A stretch of 64,000 bases of DNA. It comes from Desulfotignum sp. GTDB taxonomy: Bacteria; Desulfobacterota; Desulfobacteria; Desulfobacterales; Desulfobacteraceae. Where the stretch lies: contig JAABSA010000001.1 in NCBI GenBank assembly GCA_011390635.1, forward strand, positions 144,623 through 208,622. Direction: 5' to 3'. Positions 9,211 through 17,610 of the stretch are shown here, piece after piece. Every line of letters starts with the position of its first letter. The first letter of the stretch is position 1. The position numbers and the translations under genes were made by a program. Under the pieces are notes generated by a model. It worked only from the letters and a program-made list of their open reading frames with translations. It was not told the DNA's origin and ran no database searches.

Positions 9211-9747
9211 ATGAAGCGTATATGGCTTGTAAGTATTATATGGATAGTGTTTATGGGATTTATACCAGCAGCCTTTGCTGCGGATGCGGCAAAGATTGGT
9301 GTGATTGACTTTGAAAAAATCATGAAGGAATCCAGTGCCGGCAAAATAAACCAGAAAGTTCTCAACACCAGGGGACAGGAACTCAAAGGCCGGTTGGAAA
9401 AAGAAAAACAGGATTTGGATGAAATCAACCGGTCCTTTGAGAGGGAAGCTCTGGTTCTCAGTGATGAAAAAAAGCGGGAAAAAGAACGGGATTTCAGAGA
9501 CCAGATCAATGATTTCAAAAAAATGCAGGAAGATTTTGCCAATGAATTGAAAAGTCTTGAAATCAAACTGATCAATGAAATGCAAAAAGCGGTATTTGAC
9601 ATTGCCAATGAACTGGGAAAAAAGGAAAAATATATACTGATAATAGAAAGAAAAAATGCCGGTGTGATTTATATTCCTGACCAGGTGGATATTACCAACT
9701 TGGTTATTGAAAAATATAATGCCATGACCGCGGCCCAGGGCAGTTAA
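9211..9747 (+). CDS. OmpH/Skp-family periplasmic chaperone
   Basis: Skp-type chaperones hold unfolded outer-membrane proteins in the periplasm on the way to BamA. The 178-residue protein has a signal peptide ending near AAFAADA and a short beta segment (KIGVIDFEKIM). A long charged coiled-coil region (about 45-125, rich in Lys and Glu) follows, then a C-terminal beta part around VIYIPDQVDIT. The start is ATG 9211 with GGAGG close upstream; the GTG four codons earlier overlaps that ribosome binding site. The position directly after bamA and before lpxD is the conserved arrangement for skp. Confidence 0.9.
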   Translation: MKRIWLVSIIWIVFMGFIPAAFAADAAKIGVIDFEKIMKESSAGKINQKVLNTRGQELKGRLEKEKQDLDEINRSFEREALVLSDEKKREKERDFRDQINDFKKMQEDFANELKSLEIKLINEMQKAVFDIANELGKKEKYILIIERKNAGVIYIPDQVDITNLVIEKYNAMTAAQGS

Positions 9748-9759
9748 GCGCTGTGATCC

Positions 9760-10812
9760 ATGAAACTTTTTGTTAAAGATATTGCCCCCATGATTGATGC
9801 CAAGGTGGCAGGGGATCCATTACAGGTTATAACAGGTGTATCTGCCTTTGATAATGCTGCAGCAGCAGATATCACCTTTGCCGGTGATGCCTCCTATCTG
9901 TCCCGCCTGGACCAGACACGTGCCGGTGCTGTGATTGTCCCGCTGGACTGTGATACGACATCGGTTACACATCCCTGTCTTTTGCTGACCCAAAATCCCA
10001 GACTGGCGTTTTTTGAACTGGTAAACCGCTTTCACCCGGTTTCCATACCTGTACCCGGTATCAGTCCTTTGGCGGTTATCGGCAGTAACTGCACCCTTGG
10101 GTCCCACGTGACCGTGGACCCCCATGTGGTGATCAAAGACCATGTGGTAATCAAAGACCATGTGCATATCATGCCCCATGTATATATCGGAGAAGGCTGT
10201 GTTGTGGGAGATCATGCCATTATCAACCCCAATGTGACCCTCATGGACCATACAATCCTTGGGCGCCACGTCATTGTCCATTCCGGTTCTGTTATCGGAT
10301 CTGACGGGTTTGGGTTTGTGCACAATGCCGGGACCCATTATAAATTGTCCCACACCGGCCATGTTGAGATCGGAGATCATGTGGAAATAGGTGCCTGCAA
10401 TACCATAGACCGGGGAACTCTTGGCATCACCCGCATCGGGTCCGGTGTAAAAACCGACAACCAGGTACATATTGCCCACAATGTGTCCATCGGGGACAAT
10501 ACCCTGGTGGTGGCACAGGTAGGTATCGCAGGCAGTACCAGGGTGGGAAAAAATGTCATCATTGCAGGAAAAGCCGGTATATCCGGACATCTGACCATTG
10601 GTGACAATGTCATTGTAGGTCCTTATGCCGGTGTTTCCGCGTCTGTCAGTGAAAACCAGATTGTTTCGGGCATTCCCCATATGCCCCACAACACCTGGCG
10701 CAAGGTCGTTACTATCATCAGCCGGCTGCCGGGTATGAGAAAAACACTCATTTCCCTTGAAAAACGGCTGAATTCACTTGAAAGCATCATACTTAAATCG
10801 GAGTCCAAATGA
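9760..10812 (+). CDS. lpxD: UDP-3-O-acylglucosamine N-acyltransferase LpxD
   Basis: LpxD adds the N-linked acyl chain from acyl-ACP to UDP-3-O-acylglucosamine, the third step of lipid A synthesis. The 350-residue protein has an N-terminal uridine-binding domain (about 1-100, with the typical ITFAGDASYL stretch) and a left-handed beta-helix of hexapeptide repeats (about 105-300). The catalytic histidine lies in QVHIAHN. A C-terminal helix ends the protein. One hexapeptide coil is an almost exact tandem copy of its neighbour (see the repeat at 10123-10158). The stop overlaps the lpxA start as ATGA. Confidence 0.95.
   Translation: MKLFVKDIAPMIDAKVAGDPLQVITGVSAFDNAAAADITFAGDASYLSRLDQTRAGAVIVPLDCDTTSVTHPCLLLTQNPRLAFFELVNRFHPVSIPVPGISPLAVIGSNCTLGSHVTVDPHVVIKDHVVIKDHVHIMPHVYIGEGCVVGDHAIINPNVTLMDHTILGRHVIVHSGSVIGSDGFGFVHNAGTHYKLSHTGHVEIGDHVEIGACNTIDRGTLGITRIGSGVKTDNQVHIAHNVSIGDNTLVVAQVGIAGSTRVGKNVIIAGKAGISGHLTIGDNVIVGPYAGVSASVSENQIVSGIPHMPHNTWRKVVTIISRLPGMRKTLISLEKRLNSLESIILKSESK
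10123..10158 (+). repeat. 18-bp tandem duplication inside lpxD
   Basis: Two adjacent 18-base units (10123-10140 and 10141-10158) differ at one base. Each encodes the hexapeptide HVVIKD, so the repeat adds exactly one coil to the beta-helix and keeps the frame. Confidence 0.9.
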
Positions 10813-11579
10813 TTCACCCCACAGCCATTGTCGACGGGTCGGCTGAAATTGGTACCAATGTTACCATCGGTCCCTATACCATTGTCAAATCAGATGTACG
10901 TATCGGGTCCGGCACCACCATCGGTCCCTACACCACCATTGAAAGTTATGTTTCCATCGGAGAAGACTGCCAGATATTCCAGTATGCCGCCATCGGCGGT
11001 GCCCCCCAGGACTTGAAGTACCATGGCGAAAAAAGTTATCTTTCCATCGGCCGGGGTTCCATCATCAGAGAATTTGTCACCATCAACCGGGGAACCGAGT
11101 CCGGCGGTGGTATCACTGAGGTGGGGGAAGAAAACTATCTTATGGCCTATACCCATATTGCCCATGACTGCAAAACCGGCAGACAGGTGATCCTTGCCAA
11201 CAATTCCACGCTGGCCGGGCATATTGAAATAGGAGATCATGCCACCATCGGGGGGCTTGTGGCCATTCACCAGTTTGTCAAAATCGGTGATTTTGCCTAT
11301 ATCGGCGGCAAATCCGCTGTTGTCAAAGATATACCGCCCTATGTCATTGCAGCTGGAGACCGGGCCGCCCTCCACGGCCTCAATAATGTGGGCCTCAAGC
11401 GGTATCAATTTTCCGCTTTTACCCTTGGGGAACTTAAAAAAGCCTACCGGATTTTTTTCAGAATCGGACTGACCGTCAAACAGGCATCCGAAAGAGTAAA
11501 GGCGGAAGTGGAACAGATTCCGGAAGTAAAAAATTTCACAGAATTCATTGTTAATTCCAGCCGGGGTATTACCAGATAA
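10809..11579 (+). CDS. lpxA: UDP-N-acetylglucosamine O-acyltransferase LpxA
   Basis: LpxA catalyses the first committed acylation of lipid A synthesis, from 3-hydroxyacyl-ACP to UDP-GlcNAc. The 256-residue length is normal. Hexapeptide repeats of the left-handed beta-helix fill about residues 1-185. The family signatures DLKYHGEKSYL, REFVTINRGT and the catalytic histidine in AYTHIAHDC are all present. A C-terminal helical domain carries GLNNVGLKRY. It overlaps the lpxD stop by four bases. The fabZ gene that often sits between lpxD and lpxA is absent here. Confidence 0.96.
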   Translation: MIHPTAIVDGSAEIGTNVTIGPYTIVKSDVRIGSGTTIGPYTTIESYVSIGEDCQIFQYAAIGGAPQDLKYHGEKSYLSIGRGSIIREFVTINRGTESGGGITEVGEENYLMAYTHIAHDCKTGRQVILANNSTLAGHIEIGDHATIGGLVAIHQFVKIGDFAYIGGKSAVVKDIPPYVIAAGDRAALHGLNNVGLKRYQFSAFTLGELKKAYRIFFRIGLTVKQASERVKAEVEQIPEVKNFTEFIVNSSRGITR

Positions 11580-11583
11580 ACCC

Positions 11584-12402
11584 ATGAGAATAGGACTTAT
11601 CGCAGGCGGTGGACAATTTCCACTGCTGTTTGCAAAAAAAGCAGCACAAAAAGGGATTACCGTTGTTGGTGCCGGTTTTTTTTCAGAAACAGATCCGGAT
11701 CTGGCTGAGGAGGTGGATCCGTTTCAATGGCTGTATCTGGGCCAGGTTTCCAAGCTGGTGAAATTTTTCAAACACCATGATGTTCACCAGGCAGTGATGC
11801 TGGGAACGATCTGTAAAACAAATATATTTACGGATATACGCCCGGATCTCAAAGCCCTGGCCTTTATCGCAAAAACCGGTTACAGCCATGACAACACCAT
11901 ATTAAGTGCGTTTGCCGATTTGATGCAGGAACTGGGTATTGAGATCAAACCTTCCACTTTTTTGCTGCCGGAACTGGTCAGCCCGGCCGGCTGCTGGACC
12001 CGAAGGTCTTTGGACAGGGCGGAAAAAAAAGATGCATACCAGGGATGGAAGGTGGCCAAAGCCATTGGCCGACTGGATATCGGTCAGTGTATCGTGATCA
12101 GCAACGGCACGGTTCTGGCGGTGGAAGCCATTGAAGGAACCGATGCCGCCATCGCCAGGGGCGGGCTTCTTGCCAAAGGGATTGGGGCCGTGGTGGTAAA
12201 ATTATCCAAACCGCAGCAGGACTTGCGGTTTGATCTGCCGTCTTCCGGGTGTGATACCATCCGGACCATGGTGAAAGCCGGTGCCACGGTGCTTATTCTG
12301 GAAGCGGGAAAATCTTTGGCATTTGACCGGCAGCAGATGATAGACCTGGCTGATCGCCACAACATTGCCATTGCGGCGTTGACCGATGATGATATCCCAT
12401 GA
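11584..12402 (+). CDS. lpxI: UDP-2,3-diacylglucosamine pyrophosphatase LpxI
   Basis: LpxI hydrolyses UDP-2,3-diacylglucosamine to lipid X plus UMP and replaces LpxH in many bacteria. The 272-residue protein (formerly DUF1009) starts with MRIGLIAGGGQFP and contains the conserved MLGTICK and PSTFLLPEL stretches. Its C-terminal half has EGTDAAIARGG, GCDTIRTMVKAGATVLILEAG and a conserved Asp in SLAFD. It sits 4 bases after lpxA and its stop overlaps lpxB as ATGA, so it is tightly coupled to the lipid A genes. That context supports the assignment. Confidence 0.93.
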   Translation: MRIGLIAGGGQFPLLFAKKAAQKGITVVGAGFFSETDPDLAEEVDPFQWLYLGQVSKLVKFFKHHDVHQAVMLGTICKTNIFTDIRPDLKALAFIAKTGYSHDNTILSAFADLMQELGIEIKPSTFLLPELVSPAGCWTRRSLDRAEKKDAYQGWKVAKAIGRLDIGQCIVISNGTVLAVEAIEGTDAAIARGGLLAKGIGAVVVKLSKPQQDLRFDLPSSGCDTIRTMVKAGATVLILEAGKSLAFDRQQMIDLADRHNIAIAALTDDDIP

Positions 12403-13598
12403 GGTGCAGCAACGGCCATATCATGGTATTGACCGGAGAACCATCCGGTGACGTTCACGGGGCATACCTGGTGACGGCCATGCAGCGCCTTGATCCGACA
12501 CTGACCTTTTCGGGCATCGGCGGTTCCTGTATGGCAGATGCCGGAGTTGATCTGTTTTTTTCCATTGAAAACCTGTCTGCCATGGGGCTGACGGAAGTCA
12601 TTTTTCAGTTCAGGTCTATCAAAAAGGCTTTTGATTGTTTCACATCACAGCTGAGAACAACCCGGCCTGACCTGCTTGTTCTCATAGACTATCCAGGATT
12701 CAATCTCAAGGCTGCCCGGTTTGCCAAACACAACAGTGGTGCCAAGGTGTTTTATTATATCACCCCCAAAATATGGGCATGGAACCGCTCCCGAATCCGG
12801 CAGATAAAGCAGTTTGTGGACCATGCAGGACTGATTTTTCCTTTTGAAGAAAAATTGTATAAAAAAGCCAAGATACCTGCCACCTATGTAGGAAATCCGT
12901 TGGTGGACCAATATCCTTATCCTTTGCAGCGTACCGGCAAAAAAAATGCAACAGGTTCAGATCCCTGGATCATAGGTCTTTTACCGGGATCAAGAAAAAC
13001 TGAAATACACAATCTTCTGCATCTGATGGTGACAGCGGCAAAAATGATCCATACCGTTGTGCCACATACCCGGTTTCTGGTGTCAGGGGCATCGTCCATA
13101 CCGAAAAAAGAGATTGAAACCATTCTGGCCTCCCATGAAAAAACCGGTTTGTTTGATATAATCTATGGAAATCCCGGGCAGATTTTTGAACAGGCTGACA
13201 TGCTCATAGCCGCATCCGGCACCATCACCCTGGAAGCAGCCCTGTGTGAAATTCCCACGGTCATTATTTATAAAATGTCTCCCTTCAGTTTCAGGATTGC
13301 TAAAACCGTGGTAAAGGTAAAATATGCCGGCCTGGCAAACATCATTGTCGGCAGTCAGGTGATGCCGGAACTGCTCCAGACAGATGCCAGTCCGCAAAAA
13401 ATTTGTAAAACCGCTCTGGACATGCTGAACAACCTGCCTGCATATACCCAAAAACTTGGTGTGGTCAGGCGGCTGCTGGGAGGTACCGGTGCCACAGGGC
13501 GTGCCGCAAAAATTGCTGTAGGCTTGTTGCCCGGGGCCGGGCAAGGGCGGCTGTCTAAATTGCTATTTGACAAAGGCCGCCAAACCTTATTAAAGTAA
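12399..13598 (+). CDS. lpxB: Lipid-A-disaccharide synthase LpxB
   Basis: LpxB condenses lipid X with UDP-2,3-diacylglucosamine to form the lipid A disaccharide. It is a GT-B fold glycosyltransferase (family 19) at the inner-membrane surface. The 399-residue protein has GEPSGDVHGA near the N-terminus, PKIWAWNRSRI in the middle, LLPGSRKTEI, and the donor-binding ASGTITLEAAL followed by IYKMSPFSF. The start codon overlaps the lpxI stop. It is the last gene of the envelope block; a 43-base gap precedes the next gene on the same strand. Confidence 0.95.
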   Translation: MRCSNGHIMVLTGEPSGDVHGAYLVTAMQRLDPTLTFSGIGGSCMADAGVDLFFSIENLSAMGLTEVIFQFRSIKKAFDCFTSQLRTTRPDLLVLIDYPGFNLKAARFAKHNSGAKVFYYITPKIWAWNRSRIRQIKQFVDHAGLIFPFEEKLYKKAKIPATYVGNPLVDQYPYPLQRTGKKNATGSDPWIIGLLPGSRKTEIHNLLHLMVTAAKMIHTVVPHTRFLVSGASSIPKKEIETILASHEKTGLFDIIYGNPGQIFEQADMLIAASGTITLEAALCEIPTVIIYKMSPFSFRIAKTVVKVKYAGLANIIVGSQVMPELLQTDASPQKICKTALDMLNNLPAYTQKLGVVRRLLGGTGATGRAAKIAVGLLPGAGQGRLSKLLFDKGRQTLLK

Positions 13599-13641
13599 TT
13601 GTAAAAACTATTTACACCCGTTTAAGGAAAATGCGATTTTG

Positions 13642-14871
13642 ATGACGTTTGAGGTAAGTCTGCTGATTATTTGCCTTGTATTATCCGGTTTTTTTTCATC
13701 TTCTGAAACCGCTCTTTTTACCATTTCAAAAATCAAAGCCCTGCATATCGCAAAAGATGGATCGAAAACCGGGCATTTGATTGTAAAAATGAAAGAAGAT
13801 ACCCACACGCTTTTAACCACCATTCTCATCGGCAATAACCTGGCCAATATCGGTGCATCCGCCCTGGCCACATCCATTGCCATTTCCCACTTCACCTCTT
13901 ATGCCGTGGCCATTGTCACCGGAAGCATGACGTTGACCATCCTGGTGTTTGGAGAAATTTTCCCCAAATCCTTAGCAACACAAAACAATATACTCGTGGC
14001 CAGGGGTGTAATTTATCCGCTGTACTGGCTTTCCAAAGTTTTCTGGCCCCTGATCATGGTGCTCAATATTGTGCCAAAACTTCATGGCTCATTTGGCCAG
14101 GAATACCATACAGTTACGGAAGATGAACTCATGACCATGGTGGAGGAAGAAGGGGAAATCAAGGAAGCGGAAAAAGAATATATCACCAATATTTTTGAAT
14201 TTGATGATACCTCCTGTTGTGAGATCATGACCCCCAGGGCGGACATGTATGTGGTGGATGTGGCGGAAAACCTGGATATTCAGGCAATATTAAAAACCGG
14301 ATATTCCCGGATTCCGGTAATTGAAAACAGCATTGACAATGTTATCGGCATTCTGCATGTGAAAGATCTGTTTGCCAGCTTTCAGCAATTGATCAGTGAT
14401 GAAAAAAAAACCGAATCCCTGGATATAAAAACCATCATGAAAAAACCCTATTTTATTCCTGAATCCAAAAAACTGGATTCACTTCTCCAGGAATTCAAAG
14501 CCAAAAAAAGCCATATGGCCATTGTGGTGGATGAACACGGCGGTGTAGCGGGCCTGGTGACGTTAGAGGATGTGGTAGAAGAGATCATAGGCGAAATTAT
14601 TGATGAAACCGACCGGCTGGTACCGGATATTGTCCGCCTCAAAGGCAATAAATGGCTTGTGGCAGGCAGGATAGACGTGGATGACCTTAACAAGGAAATA
14701 TCCATCAATATTCCCGAATCCGTCAATTATGACACTTTTTCCGGATTTTTTCTTGAACAGATTGACCGGATTCCCCAGCCCGGTGAATCCATTATCATCG
14801 ACAGTTGGACGGCAACGGTCAAGGATATGGATGGGAACCGTATCCAGTCCTTTATCGTTAAAAAAGAGTAG
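13642..14871 (+). CDS. CNNM/CorC-type membrane protein with CBS domains (hemolysin-related family)
   Basis: The protein combines an N-terminal DUF21/CNNM membrane domain (about 1-185, several hydrophobic helices, early motif SGFFSSSETALF), a pair of CBS domains (about 195-330) and a C-terminal CorC_HlyC domain (about 340-405, with YDTFSGFFLEQ). Members of this family are linked to magnesium or cobalt efflux and are often mis-named hemolysins; the substrate is not established here. The start is ATG 13642, with AAGGAAA 11 bases upstream. It lies between lpxB and aroE on the same strand and may be cotranscribed with either. Confidence 0.88.
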   Translation: MTFEVSLLIICLVLSGFFSSSETALFTISKIKALHIAKDGSKTGHLIVKMKEDTHTLLTTILIGNNLANIGASALATSIAISHFTSYAVAIVTGSMTLTILVFGEIFPKSLATQNNILVARGVIYPLYWLSKVFWPLIMVLNIVPKLHGSFGQEYHTVTEDELMTMVEEEGEIKEAEKEYITNIFEFDDTSCCEIMTPRADMYVVDVAENLDIQAILKTGYSRIPVIENSIDNVIGILHVKDLFASFQQLISDEKKTESLDIKTIMKKPYFIPESKKLDSLLQEFKAKKSHMAIVVDEHGGVAGLVTLEDVVEEIIGEIIDETDRLVPDIVRLKGNKWLVAGRIDVDDLNKEISINIPESVNYDTFSGFFLEQIDRIPQPGESIIIDSWTATVKDMDGNRIQSFIVKKE

Positions 14872-14940
14872 AAGGGTCCAGGTATTATCCCTAAAAATCC
14901 CGGGGTCTTATCTGTTTTTTGTCACAGAAGAGATATAACC

Positions 14941-15792
14941 ATGGAAAATATTTCAGCAGAAACACAGCTTTTCTGTGTGCTCGGCAACCCGGTGTCCCAC
15001 TCCAAAAGTCCGCTGGTCCATAACCGGGCATTTGCAGACAACGGGATTAATGCCGTGTACCTGGCGTTTGCTCCGCAGGATATCGGGCAGGCCATTGAAG
15101 CCATAAGACAATTGCATATCCAGGGGGCATCCATAACGATCCCGTTCAAACAAACCGTCATGCACCATCTGGACTGGGTAGATGACCAGGCCCGGGCTAT
15201 TGGTGCGGTCAATACAATTGTCAATCAGGATGGCCGGCTGCTGGGATACAATACCGACAGCCAGGCAGTCATTTTTCCTTTGATACCCTTTGGTATTGCC
15301 GAAAAAAATGTACTGATCATCGGTGCCGGCGGGGCGGCCAGGGCTGCAGCCTTTGGCATCCATGGGCATAAGGGCCGCCTGACCATCACCAACCGATCCC
15401 AAAAAAAGGGCAGGAGGCTGGCAATGGACTATGATGCCCGATTTGTCCCCTTGGATACAATCAAAGGTCTTTGTTTTGACATCATCATCAACACCACATC
15501 CATGGGCATGGATCCACACGCTGATGTGCTTTCTTGTCCTGCAGAATGCCTTACCCCGGACACGGTGGTCATGGATGTGGTCTATTCTCCGCTGGAAACC
15601 CGGCTCATCCGCCTTGCCCGGAAAAAAGGATGCACGGTTATTGATGGACTGGCCATGTTCGTGGCCCAGGCCGCCGCACAGTTTGAACTGTGGACAAAAA
15701 TTTATCCGGCTGTGGAAAAAATGCGGCAAACAGTTCTGGATCACCAGGTCTGCCAACCCCCATACCATGCCAAACCCTATACCATAAGGTAG
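14941..15792 (+). CDS. aroE: Shikimate dehydrogenase
   Basis: AroE reduces 3-dehydroshikimate to shikimate with NADPH. The 283-residue protein has the substrate motif GNPVSHSKSPLVHN at the N-terminus, the catalytic lysine in TIPFKQTV and the conserved Asp in GYNTDSQA. The dinucleotide-binding GAGGAARAA is near 128, and the C-terminal domain follows the conserved DGLAMFVAQAA. It opens a four-gene shikimate cluster, aroE-aroA-aroK-aroC, in tight succession. Confidence 0.96.
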   Translation: MENISAETQLFCVLGNPVSHSKSPLVHNRAFADNGINAVYLAFAPQDIGQAIEAIRQLHIQGASITIPFKQTVMHHLDWVDDQARAIGAVNTIVNQDGRLLGYNTDSQAVIFPLIPFGIAEKNVLIIGAGGAARAAAFGIHGHKGRLTITNRSQKKGRRLAMDYDARFVPLDTIKGLCFDIIINTTSMGMDPHADVLSCPAECLTPDTVVMDVVYSPLETRLIRLARKKGCTVIDGLAMFVAQAAAQFELWTKIYPAVEKMRQTVLDHQVCQPPYHAKPYTIR

Positions 15793-15800
15793 TATTTTTC

Positions 15801-17057
15801 ATGAAACTTATATCTTTCAGGCAGATTTCACAACAGACGGTCATTGTGCCCGGCTCCAAAAGTATTTCCCACCGGATGCTCATTTGTGCGGCATTATCTG
15901 AAGACACCTGCCGGATACACAATCTGCTGGATTCCCAGGACATCAGGTTGACTGCCCATGCCCTCTCCTGCATGGGGGCCAAAATTGCCAAAATTTCCCC
16001 GGATACGTTTGATATCACAGGGTTTTCCGGATATCCCGCCCCATGTGACGACCCCATTTTTCTGGACAATTCCGGGACATCCATGCGGCTTTTGGCCGGC
16101 ATTGCCGCCCTGGGAAAAACTCCCTACACACTCACGGGAAATGCACGCATGTGCACCCGTCCCATGGGAGAACTGCTGGATGCCCTGAGCCGGATCGGCA
16201 TTGATACTTGTTCCGACACTCCCCAGGGGTTTCCACCGGTGACCATTCAGGGGAAAAGCAGACAAGGGGGAGAAACCCTGCTGGACTGTTCCAAAAGCAG
16301 CCAGTACCTGTCCGCCCTGCTCTTGATAGGACCGTTCATGCAAGACGGTTTGACCATAAAACTTACCGGGCCGCCGGTATCTTCTCCCTATATTGGTCTG
16401 ACCCTGGATGTGATGAAACAATTTGGGGTAACCGCATCATGTATTACACCCACAATCTATGTGGTACCCGGCAATCAGGGCTATGTGGCCGACACGGTTG
16501 TGGTGGAACCTGATATGTCCAATGCCGGCTATTTCTGGGCAGCCGGCGCTATTACAGGGCAGAAGATCGGGGTGGCAAATATCAGTTCCCGGTCTTTGCA
16601 GGGAGATTTTAAACAGATTCATATTCTTGAAAGAATGGGGTGCTCTCTGTTTTTTGAGGACAACAGCGTGGCGGTAAAAGGTGGTTTTCTCACTGCAGTG
16701 GACGTGGACATGTCTGATACCCCGGATGCGGTTCCGGCCATTGCCGTGGTGGCAGCCTTTGCCAAAGGAACCACAAAAATCACCAATATCGGGCATTTGC
16801 GGGAAAAAGAATGCGACCGGATTCATGCCGTGGCTTCCCAGCTAAAAAAAATGGGGGTTCAGGTGTCCCAGGGAGAAGACTGGCTTGAGATCACAGGGGG
16901 ATCGCCAACAGGCGCTTTCATCAACACCTTTAACGACCACCGCATTGCCATGGCGTTTGCCGTTGCAGGGCTTGTTGTGCCGGGCATGCAGATTGAAAAT
17001 CAAGCCTGTGTGGCCAAATCCTTTCCCGGATTCTGGGATGTGTTTGATGCCCTGTAA
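15801..17057 (+). CDS. aroA: 3-phosphoshikimate 1-carboxyvinyltransferase (EPSP synthase)
   Basis: AroA transfers enolpyruvate from PEP to shikimate 3-phosphate. The 418-residue protein shows GSKSISHRML for substrate binding, LDNSGTSMRLL (the LxNxGTxxR signature, class I/II distinction not attempted), RPMGELLDAL, and LREKECDRIHA. It also has DHRIAMAFAVAG near the C-terminus. ATG 15801, 8 bases after aroE, is chosen because the conserved N-terminus begins there; longer in-frame extensions read through the end of aroE. Confidence 0.96.
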   Translation: MKLISFRQISQQTVIVPGSKSISHRMLICAALSEDTCRIHNLLDSQDIRLTAHALSCMGAKIAKISPDTFDITGFSGYPAPCDDPIFLDNSGTSMRLLAGIAALGKTPYTLTGNARMCTRPMGELLDALSRIGIDTCSDTPQGFPPVTIQGKSRQGGETLLDCSKSSQYLSALLLIGPFMQDGLTIKLTGPPVSSPYIGLTLDVMKQFGVTASCITPTIYVVPGNQGYVADTVVVEPDMSNAGYFWAAGAITGQKIGVANISSRSLQGDFKQIHILERMGCSLFFEDNSVAVKGGFLTAVDVDMSDTPDAVPAIAVVAAFAKGTTKITNIGHLREKECDRIHAVASQLKKMGVQVSQGEDWLEITGGSPTGAFINTFNDHRIAMAFAVAGLVVPGMQIENQACVAKSFPGFWDVFDAL

Positions 17058-17610
17058 TACGATGCCAAAAAAAAGTGAAACACCCGTGAACACGATCCTC
17101 ATCGGGTATCGGTGCTGCGGCAAAACCAGCGTGGGAAATCTTCTGGCAGATAGGATGTCCTGTAATTTCGCAGATACGGACAAAATTATCGAAACCCGGT
17201 GTAAGGCAGTCATTGAAAAAATAGTGGCAGAGAAGGGATGGGATTTTTTCAGACAGATGGAAACCCGGGTATTAAAAGAACTGGTACACCAAAAAAACCA
17301 GGTAATCGCCACGGGCGGCGGCATGGTGATGGCTCCTGAGAACCAGGCCGTTATGAAACGTTACGGGTTTGTGGTCTGGCTGACAGCTGACGTACGCACC
17401 ATTGTGCGGCGCCTGGGCGCGGATTTACAGAACCAGGCATCCCGGCCCAGGTTCACCACCCGGTCCCTGTACAATGAAACCCGTGATATTCTGGCCCGGC
17501 GGATACCCATCTATGAAAAACTGGCATGCATGACAGTGGATACCACTGCCTATTCACCCAAAGACATTGCCGAAATGATAAAAAGGAGACGTGACCATGT
17601 CCGGATCTAG
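17047..17610 (+). CDS. aroK: Shikimate kinase
   Basis: AroK phosphorylates shikimate at the 3-hydroxyl using ATP. The 187-residue protein has a P-loop (GYRCCGKTSVG) near the start, a DTD-type substrate motif (FADTDKIIE), the FRQMETRVL segment that binds shikimate, the GGG motif in ATGGGMV, and a lid arginine in SRPRF. Two starts are possible. ATG 17047 lies inside the end of aroA (11-base overlap). ATG 17062 would give 182 residues. Neither has a strong ribosome binding site, so coupling to aroA is likely. Confidence 0.92.
   Translation: MPCNTMPKKSETPVNTILIGYRCCGKTSVGNLLADRMSCNFADTDKIIETRCKAVIEKIVAEKGWDFFRQMETRVLKELVHQKNQVIATGGGMVMAPENQAVMKRYGFVVWLTADVRTIVRRLGADLQNQASRPRFTTRSLYNETRDILARRIPIYEKLACMTVDTTAYSPKDIAEMIKRRRDHVRI

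Noticed and set aside
8716-9585. 289-codon open frame antisense to bamA and ompH
   Set aside because: No start signal or conserved motif; it crosses the bamA-ompH boundary.
9820-10689. 289-codon open frame antisense to lpxD, rich in His, Asp and Gly
   Set aside because: The composition is a by-product of reading the hexapeptide repeats backwards.
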